NCBI GenBank assembly: GCA_902768825.1
Contig: CACXMR010000016.1
Span: 1 to 35,603 of the forward strand
Direction: 5' to 3'
DNA: 35,603 nucleotides
Source: an uncultured Ruminococcus sp.
GTDB lineage: Bacteria > Bacillota > Clostridia > Oscillospirales > Acutalibacteraceae
Shown here piece after piece: positions 1 through 8,214 of this stretch (position 1 is its first letter; every line of letters begins with the position of its first letter). The notes below the pieces were generated by a model. The model had not been told where the DNA came from. It saw nothing but the letters and a program-made list of their open reading frames with translations, and made no database searches. The position numbers and the translations under genes are program-made.

Positions 1-134
1 CAGCTACTTCGATCTCCGGCTTTGTCTCAGGCTCGGTCTCGGTTTTTTCTGCAGCTTCTTCGATCTCCGGCTTTGTCTCAGGCTCGGTATCAGTCTTTTC
101 TGTCGGAACTTCTACTTCCGGCTTTGTCTCAGGC
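1..134 (-). repeat. In-frame 51-bp tandem repeat coding E-T-K-P tail
   Basis: Two full units and parts of others are visible, each 17 codons long with the core TEPETKPE. Copies differ mainly at a few codons (for example PEVEVPT versus PEIEEAA). The array continues past the window edge, so copy number is unknown. Confidence 0.8.
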
Positions 135-907
135 ATTTCCTCATATTGACCCGAATCGCTGATCCTTATCTCTTTGCTGCTGCGAAGGTCAAAGCCACCT
201 CCCGAGCCCTCAAAAAACGATGTATCCACTACAAAATCAGACTCTGCAAAGCCCTGTCCCACATCAGGCTCGGATTCCTGCTGCTCCGAGATCAGCTTGT
301 TAAGTGCGTCCATTCTCTCCTCATACTCACTTTCTGTACAGAAATAAAAGCTGCCGCAGCTTGTGATACAAAACACCTTCGGCTCGCTTGTCATAATATT
401 CAGTCTGCCTGTAAGCTCCTTGTCAAGGGAAACATCAAATGGTACCAGCACCTCGCTCCTTGACGCAGCCTTGAGGATCACTGAAGGCTTGTCGCTATCA
501 AACCCGGGTGCAATCAGCAGAGCAACGCTGCCATCCGCAGTATTGAGATATTCTGTTCGCAGCCAGAGATGCCGTGAATTATAGAATGCCCTTTTGACCG
601 GTCGGTGAAACTCATCATACTGCTCTACTACATATCCGTCAGGTATCTCCAGCACCCTGTCGATGACCCTCTGCCCCTTTGTGCGTCTGTATTTCAGAAG
701 AGCGCCGCTCTCAAGGTTATAGTTATAGCTGTAGGTGGCGTCGTCGATTTTTATGCTGCTGCGCTTTTTTTGTCTTGCTCCCGTCTCAAAATATCTTTTT
801 CTCGCAGAACAAAGCACATCGCTTCCGTTCCACATATCAAAGGTGGTGCTGTACACCCCATAAAAGATCATATCTTTTTTTATGCTATGCATCATAAGCT
901 GATCCAT
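1..907 (-). CDS. Hypothetical protein with Glu/Pro/Lys repeat tail (3' end outside window)
   Basis: I do not recognise a family. The reading frame starts at ATG 907-905, preceded by the purine-rich site GGAAAGGGA about 8 bases upstream, and stays open to the left edge, so the C-terminus is missing. The N-terminal ~200 residues look globular, rich in Tyr, Arg and Asp, with no signal peptide or membrane helix, so a cytoplasmic protein is likely. It contains short YD-type stretches such as VVEQYDEFHRPVK. From about residue 258 the protein becomes an acidic tail of a 17-residue unit built on EPETKPEIE. A TGATATAAT extended -10 at 963-955 probably drives it, divergent from mscS. Absence of a stop is an edge effect, not evidence of a broken gene. 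Confidence 0.75.
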   Translation of the reverse strand, partial: MDQLMMHSIKKDMIFYGVYSTTFDMWNGSDVLCSARKRYFETGARQKKRSSIKIDDATYSYNYNLESGALLKYRRTKGQRVIDRVLEIPDGYVVEQYDEFHRPVKRAFYNSRHLWLRTEYLNTADGSVALLIAPGFDSDKPSVILKAASRSEVLVPFDVSLDKELTGRLNIMTSEPKVFCITSCGSFYFCTESEYEERMDALNKLISEQQESEPDVGQGFAESDFVVDTSFFEGSGGGFDLRSSKEIRISDSGQYEEMPETKPEVEVPTEKTDTEPETKPEIEEAAEKTETEPETKPEIEVA

Positions 908-954
908 AATATCAGTCCCTTTCCTGCCCTGCAAGCTCAGAGCTCCTTATCTGT

Positions 955-963
955 ATTATATCA
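955..963 (-). promoter_or_regulatory. Extended -10 promoter of the repeat-tail gene
   Basis: On the minus strand this reads TGATATAAT, a TGn extended -10 with a perfect TATAAT. No good -35 box lies 17 bases upstream, which is tolerated when the TGn motif is present. The predicted start point is about 40 bases before the ATG at 907. Confidence 0.5.
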
Positions 964-1036
964 TACAATAAAAGAATGTTTTTTGCAAACAAAATGTCTT
1001 TTTTTGCTATTTTTTATTTTGTTTTATTGTAAAATA

Positions 1037-1045
1037 TGGTATAAT
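1037..1045 (+). promoter_or_regulatory. Extended -10 promoter of mscS-coaX
   Basis: TGGTATAAT is an extended -10 element placed 35 bases before the mscS ATG at 1081. The upstream stretch is T-rich and lacks a clear -35 hexamer. It lies back-to-back with the minus-strand promoter at 955-963. Confidence 0.55.
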
Positions 1046-1080
1046 CGTCGTGTCAAAACTTTATTCGGACGGTGATAATT

Positions 1081-2055
1081 ATGAAATTCGTGCTTTTTGA
1101 TCAGGTAAGCTCGCAAGTAAGCGCACAGGTTAGCACACAGGACTCAGAGGAAAGCACTGTAAACATGGTGCAGCAAATGGAAAAAAACATCAACACTACA
1201 CAAAAATGGCTGCAGGACGCCTACAACTGGTTCATCCAGGCACTGCCAAACATCATATCCGCACTGCTGATACTGATAATCGGCTGGTGGATAACAAAGA
1301 TCATTTGCAAGATCATCCGTAAGGCAATGCAAAAAGGCAAAGCAGACCCCACTGTAAGCTCATTCCTGCTGTCTGTCATCAGTGTTACGCTGAAAATTAT
1401 GGTCGTCATCTGTGCTATCGCAACAGTAGGCTTCGATGTCACGACCCTCATCACTACTGTAGGCGCTGCCGCAGTAACCGTAGGCCTTGCACTTAAGGAC
1501 AGTCTTGCAAATGTGGCAAGCGGTACGCTTATCATACTTAACAAGCGGTTTAAAATTGGCGATTATCTTGAGACCGAGGGCCTGAAGGGCAAGGTGGTCA
1601 AGATAGATATGATGTACACTACCCTCTGCACCTATGACAACAAGGAGATACTGATCCCTAACTCCAGACTGACCAGCAACAATGTTACAAACTATTTTGT
1701 AAAGACTGAGCGCCGCATTGACCTTATCGTCCCCATCGCATATACTGAGGATATCGCTAAGGCAAGACAGGTCATCATGGGGCTGATCCATGCAAGCGAC
1801 CTTGTGCTGCAGGACAAATATAACCGGGTGGCTGTTGATACCCTCAACGAAAGCAGCGTGGATCTCAGCGTATGGATATGGTGCAGATCGGATGACTATT
1901 GGAAGCTCTCGGAGGAAATGAAGGAGAGCATCAAAAATTCCCTTGACGCAAATAATATCCAGATACCCTATAACCAGCTGGATATTCATATCATTGAGAA
2001 TAAAAACCAAAAAAATCTGCCCGAAGGCAGCACTAAAAAGGAGAGAGCAGTATGA
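1081..2055 (+). CDS. mscS: Small-conductance mechanosensitive channel (MscS family)
   Basis: Predicted to form the homoheptameric MscS channel that releases solutes on hypo-osmotic shock. After a polar N-terminus rich in Ser/Gln/Val (about residues 8-28) come three hydrophobic segments at about 53-77, 93-117 and 120-152. The third is the Gly/Ala-rich pore helix, with VTVGLALKDSLANVASG. It is followed by the beta domain (KRFKIGDYLE) and the segment ILIPNSRLTSNNVTNY, both typical of MscS. The length of 324 residues is normal. I chose ATG 1081 because GGTGAT four bases upstream pairs with the 16S tail; a GTG at 1072 is in frame but has no site. The stop overlaps the coaX start (ATGA), indicating translational coupling. 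Confidence 0.92.
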   Translation: MKFVLFDQVSSQVSAQVSTQDSEESTVNMVQQMEKNINTTQKWLQDAYNWFIQALPNIISALLILIIGWWITKIICKIIRKAMQKGKADPTVSSFLLSVISVTLKIMVVICAIATVGFDVTTLITTVGAAAVTVGLALKDSLANVASGTLIILNKRFKIGDYLETEGLKGKVVKIDMMYTTLCTYDNKEILIPNSRLTSNNVTNYFVKTERRIDLIVPIAYTEDIAKARQVIMGLIHASDLVLQDKYNRVAVDTLNESSVDLSVWIWCRSDDYWKLSEEMKESIKNSLDANNIQIPYNQLDIHIIENKNQKNLPEGSTKKERAV

Positions 2056-2831
2056 TACTTGCAGTAGATGCGGGAAACACAAACATTGTTTTCGGAGGAG
2101 TAGACGAGGATTTTAATATTTCATTTCTGTGCCGCATAAGCACGGATACCAACAAGACGGACGATGAGTATGCGGTGCAGTTCAAGACACTGATCGACCT
2201 CAACGGAGTCAGCCCTGAAAGCTTTGAGGGCGGAATCATCTCATCGGTTGTTCCCCAGATCACACAGATACTTAAAATGGCCCTGCGCAAGGTCACAGGC
2301 AAAACACCTCTTGTTGTCGGCCCCGGCATCAAGACCGGTCTGAACATAATGATAGACAACCCGGCACAGCTGGGAAGCGATCTTGCCGTGGGTGCCGTTG
2401 CGGCAATTGCTCTATACAGCAAGCCGCTCATGGTCATTGACATGGGAACGGCTACCACAATTTGCGTAGTGGACAAGGATTCCAATTATCGTGGAGGAAT
2501 AATTGCTCCGGGCGTGAAGGTCTCCATGGAATCCCTGACAAAAAACGCAGCCCAGCTGCAGAGTATCGGGCTTTATCCACCCAAAAAAGCCATAGGCACC
2601 AATACTGCCGACTGTATGCGCTCGGGACTGGTATTTGGAAACGCTGCCATGATAGACGGACTTGTGGACCGCATGAGTGCAGAGCTTGAGGACGTTCCGA
2701 CAGTGATAGCAACAGGCGGTCTCGCCCCCAGCATTATCCCCTACTGTACCCATGAGATAATCATCAACAACGAGCTTCTGCTGATAGGACTGCGCATTAT
2801 CTTTGACAAAAACACCCATCGTCCGTCCTGA
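2052..2831 (+). CDS. coaX: Type III pantothenate kinase
   Basis: Catalyses ATP-dependent phosphorylation of pantothenate, the first step of coenzyme A synthesis, in the cytoplasm. The N-terminus has the ASKHA-fold phosphate loop DAGNTN (residues 6-11). The middle has NPAQLGSDLAVGAVAA and the second phosphate motif MVIDMGTATTI. GGIIAPG follows, then a late VIATGGLAP segment. At 259 residues it has the normal CoaX length. By family knowledge CoaX enzymes need a monovalent cation and are not inhibited by CoA. It overlaps mscS by four bases, so the two are co-transcribed, although no direct functional link is evident. A hairpin terminator follows at 2951. Confidence 0.95.
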   Translation: MILAVDAGNTNIVFGGVDEDFNISFLCRISTDTNKTDDEYAVQFKTLIDLNGVSPESFEGGIISSVVPQITQILKMALRKVTGKTPLVVGPGIKTGLNIMIDNPAQLGSDLAVGAVAAIALYSKPLMVIDMGTATTICVVDKDSNYRGGIIAPGVKVSMESLTKNAAQLQSIGLYPPKKAIGTNTADCMRSGLVFGNAAMIDGLVDRMSAELEDVPTVIATGGLAPSIIPYCTHEIIINNELLLIGLRIIFDKNTHRPS

Positions 2832-2950
2832 CTATAAGTCTTTTTGGCAAACCCGGACAACCGCATCCATTCAAAGCTTGCCCTAAGGCAACACCGCACA
2901 AAGCTAAGTTGTCGCCCTTCATAGCTGCAAAGCATAATAAAGAACAAAAA
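2832..2950. other. Intergenic spacer between convergent coaX and lysC
   Basis: About 120 bases without a plausible gene. It is less AT-rich than the other spacers and holds a small hairpin, TTGCC-CTAA-GGCAA (2878-2891 region). No promoter is expected between convergent genes. It may be a decayed repeat, but nothing in the sequence proves this. Confidence 0.3.
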
Positions 2951-2989
2951 GGACTGACCCCATTTGGTGTGGGATCAGCCCTGTTTTTT
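2951..2989. terminator. Bidirectional terminator between coaX and lysC
   Basis: A 12-base stem with two wobble pairs (GGACTGACCCCA with TGGGATCAGCCC) closes a seven-base loop. It is followed by TTTTTT on the plus strand, while AAAAA on its left gives a T-run on the minus strand. It therefore serves both convergent genes. Confidence 0.85.
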
Positions 2990-2999
2990 ATCTCAGAAA

Positions 3000-3479
3000 T
3001 CAGTTGTCAGTGTCAAAGAACTTTGAGTGGATAGCGCTGACAGCAGCATCTGCGTCCTTCTCGTCAATGAGGACAGAAATCTTGATCTCGCTTGTAGAGA
3101 TCATGCGGATGTTGATCTGTGCGTCATAAAGAGCCTCAAACATCTTTGTTGCAACGCCTGCATGGCTCTCCATACCTGCGCCGACGATGGAGATCTTGGC
3201 AACCTTCTCATCCACCAGCACAGACTTTGCGCCGATAGTTGAAGCATAGTCCTCCATTATAGCGGCAGCCTCCTGAGCATTGTCCTTTGCAACGGTGAAG
3301 GAGATGTCCTTTGTTCCGTCTCTGCCTATAGACTGGAGAATGATGTCAACATTAATATTCTTTGCGGAAAGCTTGGAGAACATCTTGAATGCAAGGCCCG
3401 GATTGTCAGGTACACCGACAACTGAAACTCTTGCCACGTTCGTATCCTTAGCAACGCCGCTAACCAACATTTTTTCCAT
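3000..3479 (-). CDS. lysC: Aspartate kinase beta subunit from internal in-frame start
   Basis: Inside lysC, a perfect AAGGAGG (plus positions 3488-3494) stands eight bases before an in-frame ATG at 3479-3477, corresponding to Met246. Translation from here gives a 159-residue protein, MEKMLVSGVAKD onward, made of just the two ACT domains. Bacillus subtilis aspartokinase II and Corynebacterium LysC are known to make such a beta subunit from an in-phase internal start, giving an alpha2beta2 enzyme whose regulatory interface binds lysine and/or threonine. The strength and position of the site, at the exact border between kinase and ACT domains, make the same arrangement likely here. It is inferred, not demonstrated. 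Confidence 0.65.
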   Translation of the reverse strand: MEKMLVSGVAKDTNVARVSVVGVPDNPGLAFKMFSKLSAKNINVDIILQSIGRDGTKDISFTVAKDNAQEAAAIMEDYASTIGAKSVLVDEKVAKISIVGAGMESHAGVATKMFEALYDAQINIRMISTSEIKISVLIDEKDADAAVSAIHSKFFDTDN

Positions 3480-4214
3480 TTTATTTGCCTCCTTAACGAT
3501 AGTGCCGGGTGCTCTTGTCAGACTCGACAGCACCTCAAGCTCGATATTGTATTTCTTGGCCATCTCTACGCTTCTGTTGTTGAGCACCTGTGCGCCCAGT
3601 GTTGCAAGCTCCAGCATCTCGTCATAGGAGATGGTCTTGAGCTTGGTAGCATTCTTGACCTTTCTGGGGTCGGCAGTATAAACGCCCTCAACATCCGTAA
3701 AGATCTGGCAGAGATCTGCATGCATAGCCGCAGCAATAGCAACAGCACTGGTGTCAGAGCCTCCGCGTCCGAGTGTCGTAACATCACCGAAGCGGTTTAA
3801 TCCCTGGAAGCCTGCTACCACAACGATATTATTCTTGTCGAGCTCCTTGACGATCCTGTCTGTCCTTACCCTCTTGATACGGGCGGATGTGTAGGCAGAG
3901 GATGTCTGGAAGCCGGCCTGCCAGCCAAGCAGCGAAACCACAGGATAACCCAGCTTTTCGATAGCCATAGCGAGCAGAGCAATAGATATCTGCTCACCGG
4001 AAGCAAGAAGCATATCCTTTTCTCTTTTTGATGCGTTTGGATTAATTTCATTTGCCTTGTCGATAAGATCGTCAGTGGTATCACCCTGAGCCGACACTAC
4101 TACCACAACGCTGTTGCCAGCCTTGTATGTATCCGTGACGATCTTCGCAACATTGAAAACTCTTTCTGCATTTGCAACAGAGCTTCCTCCGAATTTCTGT
4201 ACGATAAGACTCAT
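3000..4214 (-). CDS. lysC: Aspartate kinase (alpha subunit)
   Basis: Phosphorylates aspartate with ATP, the committed step to lysine, threonine and methionine (and diaminopimelate for the wall). The N-terminal kinase domain begins with KFGGSS, and TTLGRGGSDTSA and TDVEGVYTADPR are present. Two ACT domains fill about residues 250-404, with VGVPDNPG and VGAGMESHAGVA as their starts. The length of 404 residues matches monofunctional, lysine-type aspartokinases. ATG 4214 is chosen because GGGGGAAAG precedes it; nine extra in-frame codons upstream are unlikely. It lies 20 bases after hom on the same strand, so the two form one operon. An internal ribosome site inside the gene is annotated separately. 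Confidence 0.95.
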   Translation of the reverse strand: MSLIVQKFGGSSVANAERVFNVAKIVTDTYKAGNSVVVVVSAQGDTTDDLIDKANEINPNASKREKDMLLASGEQISIALLAMAIEKLGYPVVSLLGWQAGFQTSSAYTSARIKRVRTDRIVKELDKNNIVVVAGFQGLNRFGDVTTLGRGGSDTSAVAIAAAMHADLCQIFTDVEGVYTADPRKVKNATKLKTISYDEMLELATLGAQVLNNRSVEMAKKYNIELEVLSSLTRAPGTIVKEANKMEKMLVSGVAKDTNVARVSVVGVPDNPGLAFKMFSKLSAKNINVDIILQSIGRDGTKDISFTVAKDNAQEAAAIMEDYASTIGAKSVLVDEKVAKISIVGAGMESHAGVATKMFEALYDAQINIRMISTSEIKISVLIDEKDADAAVSAIHSKFFDTDN

Positions 4215-4234
4215 TTTCTTTCCCCCTAAATTTA

Positions 4235-5482
4235 TCATAAATCCGCAATGCGGATCTTTGACATGATCTCAATGCCGCTTTCCTCAAGCTTTGCAGCGGC
4301 TCTCTCCTGATCTGCGACCTTCATCTCTGCTGTGCAGAAGGCAGCTTCATTGGGCTTCGCTCCGGAAACAGCTATGGGGCTGATTTCACCAAAGCACTCG
4401 GCAGCCTTCTTCATAAGCTGCTCCTCCTCCATCAGACCGGATATCCTATAGTATGCAGGATAGCTTGTTTCCTCATAGGGCTTGACAACCGATGCATCGC
4501 CGTCAGCCCACTCAAGATACTTTCTTCTCTCAAGGTGCTTCACGCAGTCCATCATATCTGCCACAACCGCACTGGCAGTGGGCAGCTTGCCTGCACCCTT
4601 GCCATAGAATACCACATCTCCGGTGGCATCACCCTTGACAAGAATGCCATTGAAGACATCATCCACACCTGCAAGCTGGCTGTCTGAGGAAATGAACATC
4701 GGCTCAACCGAAATATCAAGCTTGCCGTCGTCAAGGCGCTTGACCTGACCGATAAGCTTTATCACGCCGCCCCATGCAGAAGCATAGGCAACATCCTTGA
4801 GAGTGATCTTGGTGATGCCCTGGGTATGTACATAATCGGGATAAACGTGTTTGCCATAAACCAGAGAAGCAAGAATGCTGATCTTTCTTCCGGCATCATG
4901 ACCCTCAACGTCAGCCGCAGGATTACGCTCGGCATAGCCTAACTTCTGAGCCATAGCAAGAGCATCCTCAAAGGACATATTCTCACGGATCATCTTTGTA
5001 AGGATAAAGTTGGTGGTACCGTTAAGGATACCGGCCACCTCGATAACATCATTGGCAGCAAGGCACTGACTGAGGGGTCTTATGATAGGGATACCGCCGC
5101 CCACACTTGCTTCAAAGAGGTAATTTACGTTATGCTCCTTGGCTATCCTCAGAAGCTCAGCTCCTCTTGTAGCCACAAGCTCTTTATTTGAGGTCACAAC
5201 GCTCTTTCCGCTCTCAAGAAGCTTCCTTGTGAAATCGTATGCAGGATTGACCCCGCCCATGACCTCTGCAACTACCTTTACTTCTTCATCGTTCAAAATA
5301 TCCTCAAAGGACTTTGTGAATTTCTCCGGGAAAGGACTGTCAGGAAAATCTCTGATATCAAGTATATACTTTACCTCGATACCCTGCTTTGTTCTCCTCT
5401 TTATGCTGTCACTGTGCTCCATGATTACCTCTACCACTCCGGAGCCCACGACACCATAGCCCATTACCGCTGCCTTTACCAT
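4235..5482 (-). CDS. hom: Homoserine dehydrogenase
   Basis: Reduces aspartate semialdehyde to homoserine with NAD(P)H, feeding threonine and methionine synthesis. The Rossmann motif GYGVVGSG is at residues 9-16. TSNKELVA, FEASVGGGIPII and GILNGTTNFILTKM are the substrate and catalytic segments of the family. About 80 C-terminal residues (from roughly 335) form an ACT-like domain, expected to mediate threonine feedback. The length of 415 is typical. The ATG at 5482 has AAGGAG eight bases upstream. It lies upstream of lysC and 50 bases downstream of the PBP gene with no visible terminator between, so it may also be read from the PBP promoter. Confidence 0.95.
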   Translation of the reverse strand: MVKAAVMGYGVVGSGVVEVIMEHSDSIKRRTKQGIEVKYILDIRDFPDSPFPEKFTKSFEDILNDEEVKVVAEVMGGVNPAYDFTRKLLESGKSVVTSNKELVATRGAELLRIAKEHNVNYLFEASVGGGIPIIRPLSQCLAANDVIEVAGILNGTTNFILTKMIRENMSFEDALAMAQKLGYAERNPAADVEGHDAGRKISILASLVYGKHVYPDYVHTQGITKITLKDVAYASAWGGVIKLIGQVKRLDDGKLDISVEPMFISSDSQLAGVDDVFNGILVKGDATGDVVFYGKGAGKLPTASAVVADMMDCVKHLERRKYLEWADGDASVVKPYEETSYPAYYRISGLMEEEQLMKKAAECFGEISPIAVSGAKPNEAAFCTAEMKVADQERAAAKLEESGIEIMSKIRIADL

Positions 5483-5532
5483 ATGTATTCTCCTTACTGT
5501 TTTATTATCAAATGAAATATTTCGTTTCTCTG

Positions 5533-7935
5533 TTATTCGTTGCTCTCTTCAGAAGTCTCAGGTTCCTCCGGTTCCTCAGGTTCTTCAGGCTCCTCGGGTT
5601 CCTCAGGCTCCTCAGGTTCTTCCGGCTCCTCAGGCTCTTCCGGTTCCTCCGGCTCCTCAGGTTCCTCAGGTTCTTCCGATTCCTCAGATTCTTCAGGATC
5701 CTCAGGCTCCTCGGGCTCTTCCGGCTCCTCAGGCTCTTCCGGTTCCTCCGGCTCCTCAGGTTCTTCTGAGGGCTCGGAGGATTCCTCCTTTATTACAACC
5801 TTCTGATAGGGAGGCAGATTGTCGGGTGTGTAATAGCCCGTCCACATTTTGTCCCCTGCGTCATACATAATAAGCTCGCCTGTTTCTATATTAAAGACGT
5901 GCTGCTCAACAGAGTCGCTGAGATTGTAAGACTTCTGGGGCTTGCCCTTGAGCCATTCTGCCATGATATCACGCCAGAGATAGTGCACCTTGCTCTGTTC
6001 GGACTCAGCGATTGCCGCCGGCTTTGAGTGTCCTGTCCAGATACCTGCAAGTGCATAGGGCGATGCGCCTACAAACCAGTTGTCATAGGAGCTGTCGGTG
6101 GTACCGGTCTTGCCTATGATATCCCATCCGTCGATCTTTGCTCTGTAGCCCAGAGCCTCATCGCCGGAGCCTGTGCCTGAGTTTACGACATCAGAGAGCA
6201 TTCTGTTCATAATGGTTGAGGTTTCCGCTGAAATCACTCTGTCCGGAACGCCCCTGTCGGTATTGTCAAGAAGCACGTTGCCGTCCTTGTCCTCGACCCT
6301 GAAGTAGCAATAGGGCTCGTAATAACGGCCGCCGTTACAGAAGATAGCGTAGGAAGCAGTCATTTCCTCAACAGTCGCACCTCCGGTGAAGCCGCCGATT
6401 GAAAGACCTGAAAGGTTTTCCGGGTCACTGTCGGGGTCAAGGTGTGTAAAGTTAAGACTCTGAGTCAGGAAGTTATATGCTGCCGGCATACCGACCATTT
6501 TCAGCACACTGACGGTTGCCGCATTTGAAGAAATATTCAAGGCTCTTGTGGCGGTAATGTAGCCGTAGTAGGTCTGATACCAGTTGTTAGGACCCTGAAC
6601 GGCATCACCGTTTTCGCTGTAGCTCCAGTTATAAACGGGAGTATCGGCTATAAGAGAGGAATAATTGATGTGTCCCTGCTCCAGTGCAAGGGTGTATGAA
6701 GTGAGCGGCTTGATAGTCGAGCCGGGCTGCAGTGCCGAACGGGATGCATTGTCCCAGAGAAGTCTTCCGTCTCTCTCCTGCCTGCCTCCCACGGTAGCAA
6801 GTATCCTTCCCTCAAAGTCCATCATCATATAGCCCACGTCAAGAGTCGGATCATCAGGAGTCTTCCATTCAAGGACCTTCTTCTCAGCTATCTCCTGAGC
6901 CCTCTTGTCCATTGCGCTGTAGATCTTCAGACCCTTGCTGTAGATCATATCCTCAGCATCCGAAACGGGGATGTGGAGAGCTATTGCAAGATCCTGAGAT
7001 ACTGATCTGAACAGCCTGTCGTCATACCAGTTCCAGCTCTCAGACTCGTCCTCCTCCTCTTCGATCTCATAACCGATGAACTTCATGGTCTCGGAATCCT
7101 TTTTTGCCTGAGCATATTCCTCAGGGGTGATCATTTCCTGATCGTACATCTCGTCTATGACTATATCACGGCGCTTTTTGTTCTTCTCAGGGAAGATCAG
7201 CGGGTCAAAGGCATAAGGGTTCTGTGTAATGCCGGCTATTGCAGCACACTCTGCAACAGTACAGTCCTGAATATCCTTATTGAAGTAAAGCCTTGCTGCC
7301 GACTGAACGCCACGGCATCCGCTTCCGTAGTTTACTATGTTAAGATAGGCCTCAAGGATGTCATCCTTGGTGTATTCCTTTTCAAGCTTCAGCGCACGGA
7401 ATATCTCACGCAGCTTTCTTGTGATACTCACCTCATTATCGTTGGTGATATTCTTTATGAGCTGCTGTGTTATGGTGGATCCGCCGAAATCATCCTGACC
7501 TGTCGCCAGGCTGAAAACAGCGCCGCCTGTTCTATACCAGTCAACTCCCGGGTGCTCATAGAAGCGCTTATCCTCAATGGCTATCTGGGCGTCGATCATC
7601 CTCTTGGGGATATCCTTGAAGCTTACCCAGACCCTGTTCTCAGTAGAATAGAGCTGACGGTAATCCTCCCACTCGCCCTTATCATTGAGAACATAGACAT
7701 GGCTGGTCTCATTCAGTCTCAGGTCCTCAAGGTCAATATTTGACGGCTCGTTTGCAATATTGATTATATAAAACAGCACCGAGATACCGACTACCAGACC
7801 CGTAAACAACGCAACAAGAAAGCCTGTAATGAGCAGCTTTCCTATGGTCGCAAAAAATTCCCTGATAACGGACAATACCGACACAGAGGACTTACCTGCA
7901 TCGTCATTGAAATTGCTGATATCTGTCTTTCTCAA
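5533..7935 (-). CDS. Class A penicillin-binding protein (PBP1A type) with Glu-Pro repeat tail
   Basis: A bifunctional peptidoglycan synthase that polymerises glycan strands and cross-links peptides outside the membrane. A cytoplasmic N-terminus precedes one membrane anchor at about residues 32-58. The glycosyltransferase (GT51) domain has EDKRFYEHPG with its catalytic Glu near 121, and GGSTITQQL near 151. The transpeptidase domain has the active Ser in GSTIKP (about 406-409), SSN (469-471) and KTGTT (609-613). Residues from about 718 to 800 form an acidic Glu-Glu-Pro tail. I chose the TTG at 7935 because AGGGAGGT lies eight bases before it; the ATG 20 codons upstream has no site. hom follows after 50 bases. 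Confidence 0.93.
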   Translation of the reverse strand: MRKTDISNFNDDAGKSSVSVLSVIREFFATIGKLLITGFLVALFTGLVVGISVLFYIINIANEPSNIDLEDLRLNETSHVYVLNDKGEWEDYRQLYSTENRVWVSFKDIPKRMIDAQIAIEDKRFYEHPGVDWYRTGGAVFSLATGQDDFGGSTITQQLIKNITNDNEVSITRKLREIFRALKLEKEYTKDDILEAYLNIVNYGSGCRGVQSAARLYFNKDIQDCTVAECAAIAGITQNPYAFDPLIFPEKNKKRRDIVIDEMYDQEMITPEEYAQAKKDSETMKFIGYEIEEEEDESESWNWYDDRLFRSVSQDLAIALHIPVSDAEDMIYSKGLKIYSAMDKRAQEIAEKKVLEWKTPDDPTLDVGYMMMDFEGRILATVGGRQERDGRLLWDNASRSALQPGSTIKPLTSYTLALEQGHINYSSLIADTPVYNWSYSENGDAVQGPNNWYQTYYGYITATRALNISSNAATVSVLKMVGMPAAYNFLTQSLNFTHLDPDSDPENLSGLSIGGFTGGATVEEMTASYAIFCNGGRYYEPYCYFRVEDKDGNVLLDNTDRGVPDRVISAETSTIMNRMLSDVVNSGTGSGDEALGYRAKIDGWDIIGKTGTTDSSYDNWFVGASPYALAGIWTGHSKPAAIAESEQSKVHYLWRDIMAEWLKGKPQKSYNLSDSVEQHVFNIETGELIMYDAGDKMWTGYYTPDNLPPYQKVVIKEESSEPSEEPEEPEEPEEPEEPEEPEEPEDPEESEESEEPEEPEEPEEPEEPEEPEEPEEPEEPEEPEEPEEPEEPETSEESNE
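5557..5772 (-). repeat. 9-bp tandem repeat encoding (EEP)n tail
   Basis: Over 20 copies of a nine-base unit encode Glu-Glu-Pro, with occasional EDP or EES variants in the middle. Units differ mostly at synonymous third positions (GAA/GAG and CCT/CCG variants), which suggests selection on the peptide rather than very recent slippage. Confidence 0.9.
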
Positions 7936-8066
7936 GGCTTTAACCTCCCTTTCAGCATATAGATCCCGTGCATTGCCTTCCAATATTATGTGCATCTGCA
8001 GCCCCGATGAAACATTTTCCGTTCAAAAAAGCGCATCTGCCCTGATTTTTATAAATCACCTATAGT

Positions 8067-8075
8067 ATTATACCA
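8067..8075 (-). promoter_or_regulatory. Extended -10 promoter of the PBP gene
   Basis: On the minus strand this reads TGGTATAAT, the same extended -10 seen before mscS and lexA. It predicts a leader of about 125 bases before the TTG start at 7935. No -35 of quality is visible. Confidence 0.5.
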
Positions 8076-8138
8076 TAAAATCAAAAAAATGGAATGTTTT
8101 TTTTTCAATTCTTAAACTGTTATTTTAATATCTATATT

Positions 8139-8168
8139 TTGTCAAAAAATCTCTCCTGTATTTATGAA
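8139..8168 (+). promoter_or_regulatory. Possible promoter of the BofC-like gene
   Basis: TTGTCA (8139-8144) is followed after 18 bases by TATGAA (8163-8168). The -35 is close to consensus and the -10 only moderate. The start codon is about 40 bases beyond. Confidence 0.4.
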
Positions 8169-8214
8169 TAATTGCTTAAAAGTTCCCAAAAATAAATACA
8201 AAGGAGCTGATCTG

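Noticed and set aside
5512-5806. Plus-strand frames coding Ser-Ser-Gly or Leu-Arg-Phe repeats
   Set aside because: They are antisense readings of the PBP Glu-Glu-Pro repeat, with no ribosome site or promoter.
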